A stretch of DNA of 32,576 nt from Acidobacteriaceae bacterium (lineage in GTDB: Bacteria; Acidobacteriota; Terriglobia; Terriglobales; Acidobacteriaceae). Position 1 is the stretch's first letter, and each line of letters opens with the position of its first letter. Of the stretch, positions 25,222-29,884 are shown in pieces. Made by a program: the position numbers and the translations under genes. The notes below the pieces were generated by a model that was not told where the DNA came from, made no database searches, and saw only the letters and a program-made list of their open reading frames with translations. Location: assembly GCA_027307045.1 (NCBI GenBank), contig DAHUXR010000051.1, positions 1 to 32,576 of the forward strand. The letters run 5' to 3'.

Positions 25222-25661
25222 CAGGCGCGCATGTCCTCAAGGCGGGTCTGTAACTTTTTGGCACTTTTATTGTCGGGCGTGATGATCAGAACAGTGTCGT
25301 CGCCGGCGACGGTGCCTACAACTTCATCCCAACCTTCAGAATCCACGCCCAAGGCCACCGGCTGGGCGGCACCGGAGACGGTCTTGATCACCAGCAGATT
25401 TTGCGCGCGCCGCACTTCCACCACGAACTCCCGAACCACACGGGAAACCGCGGGGGTGGGATCAGGGCCGGCATCGCCATTGGGAAGCGTGTAGCCTTCC
25501 GCGGTCCGCACCAGCCGCAGCTCATTGATGTCGCGCGAAAGCGTGGCCTGCGTCACGGGGAATCCCCTGCGGGCAAGCACTTTCACCAGCTCCTGCTGGT
25601 TGGGCAGCGGGCCTTCATGCACGAGCTCGACAATCAATTGCTGTCTGGCCAATTTCGTCAT
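25221..25661 (-). CDS. argR: Arginine repressor ArgR
   Basis: A 146-residue regulator with an N-terminal winged helix (ARQQLIVELVHEGPLPNQQE, then the recognition helix region VTQATLSRDINELRLVR) and a C-terminal arginine-binding hexamerisation domain (GWDEVVGTVAGDDTVLIITP, with the conserved GDDT). With arginine it binds ARG boxes and represses biosynthesis. It is first in the operon and sits directly behind two ARG-box-like palindromes, so autoregulation of the whole nine-gene unit is expected. No Shine-Dalgarno sequence precedes the ATG, unlike argG and argF in the same operon. Confidence 0.96.
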   Translation of the reverse strand: MTKLARQQLIVELVHEGPLPNQQELVKVLARRGFPVTQATLSRDINELRLVRTAEGYTLPNGDAGPDPTPAVSRVVREFVVEVRRAQNLLVIKTVSGAAQPVALGVDSEGWDEVVGTVAGDDTVLIITPDNKSAKKLQTRLEDMRA

Positions 25662-25662
25662 A

Positions 25663-25717
25663 CGAATAATTATGCAATTCTATGTATAATTATGCAATCG
25701 TGCGATAGGCATGTCAA
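25663..25717 (-). promoter_or_regulatory. arg operon promoter with two ARG-box-like palindromes
   Basis: On the minus strand a perfect -35 TTGACA (25717-25712), 17-base spacer and -10 CATAAT (25694-25689) form a strong sigma-70-type promoter. TGCATAATTATACA (25696-25683) overlaps the -10, and a second copy, TGCATAATTATTCG (25676-25663), lies 20 bases downstream over the transcript start. Both fit the AT-rich dyad TGNATAATTATNCA of ARG boxes; tandem boxes about two turns apart are usual for ArgR hexamers. A second possible promoter, TTGCAT-17-CATAAT, uses both boxes and would give an almost leaderless argR mRNA. Confidence 0.8.
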
Positions 25718-25728
25718 CCTAAAAAAAT

Positions 25729-25800
25729 CCACCACGGAGGCACGGAGAACGGCAGAGGAGAGGAGCGATTTGCCGCAGATTTACGCGGATGAGCGCGGAT
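25729..25800. repeat. Dispersed intergenic repeat ('cacggagg' / 'gcagatttacgcgga' type)
   Basis: CCACCACGGAGGCACGGAGA is followed by GCAGATTTACGCGGATGAGC. These two modules are familiar as dispersed noncoding repeats in acidobacterial and other soil-bacterial genomes. The segment lies just upstream of the arg promoter and separates it from the GNAT gene. Dispersal in this genome cannot be checked from one window. Confidence 0.5.
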
Positions 25801-25927
25801 CGGGAACCACAAGGTCGAAAAACCGATTTTCATAAGCTTGCGCGGGCCGAAGGCCCTGGATGACAAAGGACATGAGCTGAGACGCGCCGCAAGCGCGGCT
25901 AATTCCCGAGTTCCACGGAACTTGAAG

Positions 25928-26410
25928 TCAGGCTGGGTCCGTTGTTTGCGGACGAAGCTCCATCTGTGTGTAAATCTGGTCTTGACCGGTTTTGATGAAT
26001 CCCAGGCGTGTATACAGCCGCTGTGCCGGGTTGGTGTTGACTACCTGCAAATGCAGAATTGCACGGGCCGCCCCGCAGTCCTTGATCAGAGCGCGAATCA
26101 ACTCGCCGCCAATTCCCTGGCCGCGATGCTCGGGCAGCAAGGAAATGTCGAGCAGGTGCCATGCGCCGGCATTACGCTGCACGATGATGCGGCCAATTGG
26201 CTCGTGGTCTTTTTCAATGATTTGGTTTTCGGCGGCGGAATACGTGGTTTGATACCACTGTTGTTGCGCATTGAACTGCATGCGGAAGAAAGCTTCCTGC
26301 TGAACAGCACCCCAACCAAAACCGCGGATTTCTTCCACTCGAGTACTGGCGTACAGCCGGAAAAGGAAATCACGGTCTTCTGGTAGTGACGTGCGCAATT
26401 GTGGCTTCAT
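25928..26410 (-). CDS. GNAT family N-acetyltransferase of the collar-protein cassette
   Basis: A 160-residue acetyltransferase. The acetyl-CoA binding loop is LLPEHRGQGIGGELI (about 92-105), preceded by the strand GAWHLLDIS and followed by LHLQVVNTNPAQRLYTRLGF, the usual GNAT tail. The substrate is unknown. It is last in a same-strand run behind the TPR methyltransferase (43-base gap) and the collar genes. That position suggests modification or maturation of the cassette's surface proteins, but this is inference. No obvious ribosome binding site precedes the ATG. Confidence 0.88.
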   Translation of the reverse strand: MKPQLRTSLPEDRDFLFRLYASTRVEEIRGFGWGAVQQEAFFRMQFNAQQQWYQTTYSAAENQIIEKDHEPIGRIIVQRNAGAWHLLDISLLPEHRGQGIGGELIRALIKDCGAARAILHLQVVNTNPAQRLYTRLGFIKTGQDQIYTQMELRPQTTDPA

Positions 26411-26453
26411 GCGGGTAAATAAGGTATCGCGCTAAAAGGTATGGACGGAAGAT

Positions 26454-28079
26454 TCATAAGAGCTCCACTTCACCTGTTCTGACTTGATCTTCCAGTTTCC
26501 AACGGCTTTGTTGGGCGGGTTCAAAGCTGGGATCAAGACTGCATGCTTCGCGCATCAGTTCCAGCGCCTCGCGAGAACTGCCTAATCCCAGGCAGCACAG
26601 GCCCAGATTGTAACTGGTGGTGGCTGAAGGCCCGAATAGCTGCCGTGATTTCCTGAACATTGAATACGCTTCAGAGAAGAACCGGAGTTCGAGCAGGACC
26701 ACGCCACAGTAAAACGCCAAAACGTTGTCATCGTGGGTCAGCGGATAATGGTTCTCCCATGTGCTCAGCACCGCGTCCCGCAAATCGCTGCGCTCCGGAA
26801 CCGCATTTCTTGCCTGCCGGGCGATGACCGGGAACAAGCGCACCAGCATAACGGGGTCCCAGCGCGTAAGACGCAATAATGGCAAGGCCTGTGAAAGCGA
26901 AATCTCGTCGAGATGAGCATTCAACCAGCTCATGAGGGCAAACAGGTCATCTGGTCCGAATGTCGTCAATGCTTCCTGATAGGCCTGTTGCGTGGCGGTG
27001 AATTCGTCGCCTGGATTGCACTGGATGAACGCGCACAAATTCAGGCTGGTAAAGTGCTTGGACGGCAAAAGGGCCTTGCCACCCTGCGCGTGAAAATATT
27101 TGCCGATGGCATCAAAATTGACGACCTGCGAGAAGCATCGGCCGCCGGCGTGAAAGTCCAAAGAGGGCTCGGGCGCCGCCAGCGCAAGGTCCTGTTCATG
27201 CGTGATTCCTTTATCGGCGGCGAGAACAAGCATTCTGCCATCGCTCGAAGCGCCAAGCTGGTGCAAAGTCTGGAGCGCGCTGGCCGGAAAAGTCACCGTC
27301 GCAGTCGAAAGCCGAGTGCGATATTGCTCAAGGATGCCGTTCCATACGTTGTCAGCATAGCGCTGCGTCGCGACGGCGGAGCGCTGGTAAGAAAACCGCA
27401 AATCTTTAAAAGACTGGATCTGGCCATCCACCGCCGCTGAAGTGGTCACCAGGAATTCATGGATTTCGCCGCTCTGGACTGCAAATGCATCCTGGGGCAG
27501 GCTATCGAAAACATAATTGGCGATGACGACGAGCGGGCCTCTTGTTTCCTGCCGATGTTCCTGTCCGGCCTGGAAGACTGCAAAATCGAGCACGCCGCTG
27601 CTAACAAACTCCTGCAGATAAGCATTTGTTCGCCACTCTGCGATGAGTCTTTCAGAAGTATCGGTCATGCAGTAGCGCACAAGTTGCAAAGGTATGTTAT
27701 GTCCCTTTAATAAGGGAGCCAGCTTGCGCAGGAAGAGGTATGAAAATTTACCGGTGCCAGCGCCGAGTTCCAAAATGCGCAGAGGCTTCTCCGGCGAAAC
27801 TGACTGATCGCCGCGCTGCGGGGAAGACATGCAATCCTGCACAAACACCGTCACGATTCCTGCGAAGATTTCCGCAATGAACGGATTGTTGGTGATATAG
27901 CTGGGAACCAGGTCCTCATTCCATGCCTTCAGTCCGCGCTGCGCGTAGAAGTCGCGCTGTAAGTCCCAAATTACAGAATGGGACAGTGGAACATTCTCTT
28001 CAAGCACGCGCCAATGTTGGGTAGCTTCAATAGCGGCGGCGCTGCTCGGAAGAGAGGATCCTGTCTGTGGGTCCGGCAT
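26454..28079 (-). CDS. MidA/NDUFAF7-like SAM methyltransferase with TPR-like C-terminus
   Basis: A 541-residue protein. The N-terminal half is a class I methyltransferase: a lead-in (VIWDLQRDFYAQRGLKAWNE), SAM motif I ILELGAGTGKF (102-112), and IANYVFDSLPQDAF (186-199), corresponding to the 'ANEfLDALP' motif of the MidA/NDUFAF7 group, which includes a protein-arginine methyltransferase. The C-terminal part is helical, and residues about 460-525 look like TPR units (LAFYCGVVLLELRFFSEAYS, TSYNLGLCCLGLGSSREALE), a protein-binding platform. A terminator-like hairpin lies between collar gene 1 and this gene, so expression may be reduced or separately driven. A role in methylating collar or surface proteins is a hypothesis. 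Confidence 0.82.
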   Translation of the reverse strand: MPDPQTGSSLPSSAAAIEATQHWRVLEENVPLSHSVIWDLQRDFYAQRGLKAWNEDLVPSYITNNPFIAEIFAGIVTVFVQDCMSSPQRGDQSVSPEKPLRILELGAGTGKFSYLFLRKLAPLLKGHNIPLQLVRYCMTDTSERLIAEWRTNAYLQEFVSSGVLDFAVFQAGQEHRQETRGPLVVIANYVFDSLPQDAFAVQSGEIHEFLVTTSAAVDGQIQSFKDLRFSYQRSAVATQRYADNVWNGILEQYRTRLSTATVTFPASALQTLHQLGASSDGRMLVLAADKGITHEQDLALAAPEPSLDFHAGGRCFSQVVNFDAIGKYFHAQGGKALLPSKHFTSLNLCAFIQCNPGDEFTATQQAYQEALTTFGPDDLFALMSWLNAHLDEISLSQALPLLRLTRWDPVMLVRLFPVIARQARNAVPERSDLRDAVLSTWENHYPLTHDDNVLAFYCGVVLLELRFFSEAYSMFRKSRQLFGPSATTSYNLGLCCLGLGSSREALELMREACSLDPSFEPAQQSRWKLEDQVRTGEVELL

Positions 28080-28110
28080 GGGAGAATATTAGCGCAAAAT
28101 GAAATCGCAG

Positions 28111-28145
28111 AAAGAAAGGGCCCCAGGATAACCAGCCTGGAGCCC
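28111..28145 (-). terminator. Intra-cassette terminator after the collar genes
   Basis: On the minus strand GGGCTCCAGG pairs with CCTGGGGCCC (10 bp with one wobble, 8-base loop) and is followed by TTTCTTTC. It lies 18 bases after the stop of the third transcribed collar gene and before the methyltransferase start. It probably reduces read-through, giving more collar protein than enzyme. Confidence 0.75.
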
Positions 28146-28162
28146 CAATAGAACAGCAATGG

Positions 28163-28693
28163 TTAGGTGCGTGGCGGGAAGATCCCCTGCAACGCAATGC
28201 AGAAGTTTAGCGTGAGGTACGGCATCATGTTGTTGTGGGGCAGGTTGCCGCCGGCTATCGAGAGGGCCAGCGGGTTCATCTGCACGTCCTTGTTGTTGGC
28301 GCCTGGGGGTGAGTAGAGCGAGGGGCCGGTTTTCAGGCCAGAGGCCCAGGCATTACTTGCCGGACTGCCTTGGCCGCCTCCGGCTGCCGCGAGGGCGGGA
28401 TGATTGTGCGCGGGCATTTCGGTCTGGAGGAGAGTTACGCTCTGCTCTCCGCCTTGCTCGCCCAGGTCACGCAGACTCAGGCCGGGGCCCTGGCCTTGCT
28501 GCATTGGCGTGTTGTCCTGCATGTTTGGCAGGGCAAAGGTGCTCTTGCCATCGCCTCCGTAGGTTGTACCCAGAAGCGAGAACAGGGCGGTGTTCTGGCT
28601 GATAGGCAGGAGCTGACCATTGCAGAACGCCCAGCCCTTGGGAGCAAAGTTAAAAGGGAAAATCCTGATCTCAGCTACAAACTGGTCTGACAT
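28163..28693 (-). CDS. Phage tail collar domain protein 1 (MdpB-like)
   Basis: A 176-residue protein started at MSDQFVAEIRIF (AGGAG about 12 bases upstream); the frame is open further upstream but overlaps collar gene 2. It has the tail-collar (PF07484-type) core: FNFAPKGWAFCNGQLLPISQ, LFSLLGTTYGGDG, FALPNMQ, then LGEQGGEQSVTLLQTEMPAH and a variable loop, ending LPHNNMMPYLTLNFCIALQG and IFPPRT. Such proteins (microcystin-dependent protein family) resemble the tip-proximal domain of phage short tail fibres and are widespread in bacteria in tandem sets. There is no signal peptide. The variable middle (residues 100-140, Gly/Ala/Pro-rich) is where the three paralogues differ most. Confidence 0.92.
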   Translation of the reverse strand: MSDQFVAEIRIFPFNFAPKGWAFCNGQLLPISQNTALFSLLGTTYGGDGKSTFALPNMQDNTPMQQGQGPGLSLRDLGEQGGEQSVTLLQTEMPAHNHPALAAAGGGQGSPASNAWASGLKTGPSLYSPPGANNKDVQMNPLALSIAGGNLPHNNMMPYLTLNFCIALQGIFPPRT

Positions 28694-28709
28694 GGCTAAT
28701 GCTTCTCCT

Positions 28710-29207
28710 TTAGTTCTGCGAGGGGAAGATCCCCTGAAGGGCAATGATGAAGTTGAGCACCAGATAAGGCGACATGTTCTCATGCGGCTGGCTGCCTCCG
28801 GTGTTGCCGACGCCCGCCGGATTCATGGCGGCGTTGGAGGAAGCGGCATAATATCCAGTCACATGGCCCCACAGGTTGCCACCGGCGCCGGAAGCAGTGG
28901 GCGGATCGGTGTCATTGCCCGTGGGCGTATGGGTATGTGAGGGAAGTTCGCTAATGTTAAGCGTGTGTGCGGTTTCTCCCCCCTGTTCTCCGAGCGTGAA
29001 GCTGCTGCCAAAGTGGTTTGGGACGCGACCCTGAAGGTTAGGCAGGGCGAAATTTACCCGCCCATCTCCTCCGTAGGTGGTGCCCAGAAGCGAGAACAAG
29101 GCCTGGTTCTGGTTGATGGGCAGCAACTGGCCGTTGCACAGCGCCCAGCCTTTGGGAGCAAAATTGAAGCTCACAATCTTGATTTCAGACAGAAACGGTG
29201 TGGACAT
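28710..29207 (-). CDS. Phage tail collar domain protein 2 (MdpB-like)
   Basis: A 165-residue paralogue of its neighbours with an excellent ribosome binding site (AAGGAGA). The conserved core reads FNFAPKGWALCNGQLLPINQ, LFSLLGTTYGGDG, FALPNLQGRVPNHF, LGEQGGETAHTLNISELPSH and TGGSQPHENMSPYLVLNFII, ending ALQGIFPSQN. The variable loop is HTHTPTGNDTDPPTASGAGG. It is closer to collar protein 1 than to protein 3 in the N-terminal block. It lies 16 bases before collar gene 1 and 62 after collar gene 3. The HTHT segment recalls the His-x-His metal-binding motifs of trimeric fibre tips, though I cannot show that it binds metal. Confidence 0.92.
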   Translation of the reverse strand: MSTPFLSEIKIVSFNFAPKGWALCNGQLLPINQNQALFSLLGTTYGGDGRVNFALPNLQGRVPNHFGSSFTLGEQGGETAHTLNISELPSHTHTPTGNDTDPPTASGAGGNLWGHVTGYYAASSNAAMNPAGVGNTGGSQPHENMSPYLVLNFIIALQGIFPSQN

Positions 29208-29269
29208 TTTCTCTCCTTGACGTTTTGCCGGGACCGCAGTCCCTGGCCGCCAGACAACCTACAGCAACG

Positions 29270-29785
29270 TTACGTTTGGCTCGGAAAGATCCCAAACAAA
29301 GAAATAATGAAGTTGATTGCCAGGTAGGGCACCATGTTGTCATGCGGCTGGGACCCGCCGGTCGATCCAATGGCATTGGCCCCCATGGCGAGCGTGGGCG
29401 CAACGTTGGCGTAGGGTGGATTGGTGGCTAGCTGCGCCCAGACCCCGCCGGAAGGACCCGCCTGCCCGCCCGCTCCGGAGTTGCAAAGCGGCGGGTGGCT
29501 ATGCGCCGGAATCTGCGTGGTGGTGAGCGTGACCTGCTCAACGCCGGCAGATTGCCCGATGATATAGCTTTGCCCAGAGCCGGTACCCATATGGACTGGG
29601 ACGCGGCTCGCCAGGTTAGGAAGGTTGAAAGTTGTCTGTCCGTCACCGCCGTACGTTGTGCCTATCAAATTGAAGAGCACGTCATTATCGGAGATGGCAA
29701 GTGTTTGTCCCTGGCAGAACGCCCAGCCCGCGGGCGCGAAGTTACCAGCGAACATCCGAATTTCGCCAACATAGGGTGATCCCAT
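29270..29785 (-). CDS. Phage tail collar domain protein 3 (MdpB-like)
   Basis: A 171-residue paralogue, first transcribed of the three (AGGAG about ten bases upstream). Core: MGSPYVGEIRMFAGNFAPAG, WAFCQGQTLAISDNDVLFNL, IGTTYGGDGQTTFNLPNLAS, TQIPAHSHPPL and TGGSQPHDNMVPYLAINFII, ending SLFGIFPSQT. It is the most diverged copy (ISDNDVLFNLI for ISQNTALFSLL). A cysteine (PLCNSG) occurs in the variable loop. All three proteins keep one Cys near residue 24. Tandem paralogues with diverged tips suggest a heteromeric fibre or alternative tips. It follows the large surface-protein gene by 99 bases. Confidence 0.92.
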   Translation of the reverse strand: MGSPYVGEIRMFAGNFAPAGWAFCQGQTLAISDNDVLFNLIGTTYGGDGQTTFNLPNLASRVPVHMGTGSGQSYIIGQSAGVEQVTLTTTQIPAHSHPPLCNSGAGGQAGPSGGVWAQLATNPPYANVAPTLAMGANAIGSTGGSQPHDNMVPYLAINFIISLFGIFPSQT

Positions 29786-29884
29786 TCTGCATTATCTCCT
29801 GTCTCTTAAAAACTGCTGTATTTATTGCTTGGCCCCGGCAAGCCCAGTTCCAGCTTGCCCGCTCGTTTTATTGCACGACTAATT

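Noticed and set aside
28163..29785. Prophage or tailocin remnant
   Set aside because: Only collar-domain proteins are present. No sheath, tube, baseplate, terminase, capsid, lysis or integrase gene is seen within the window.
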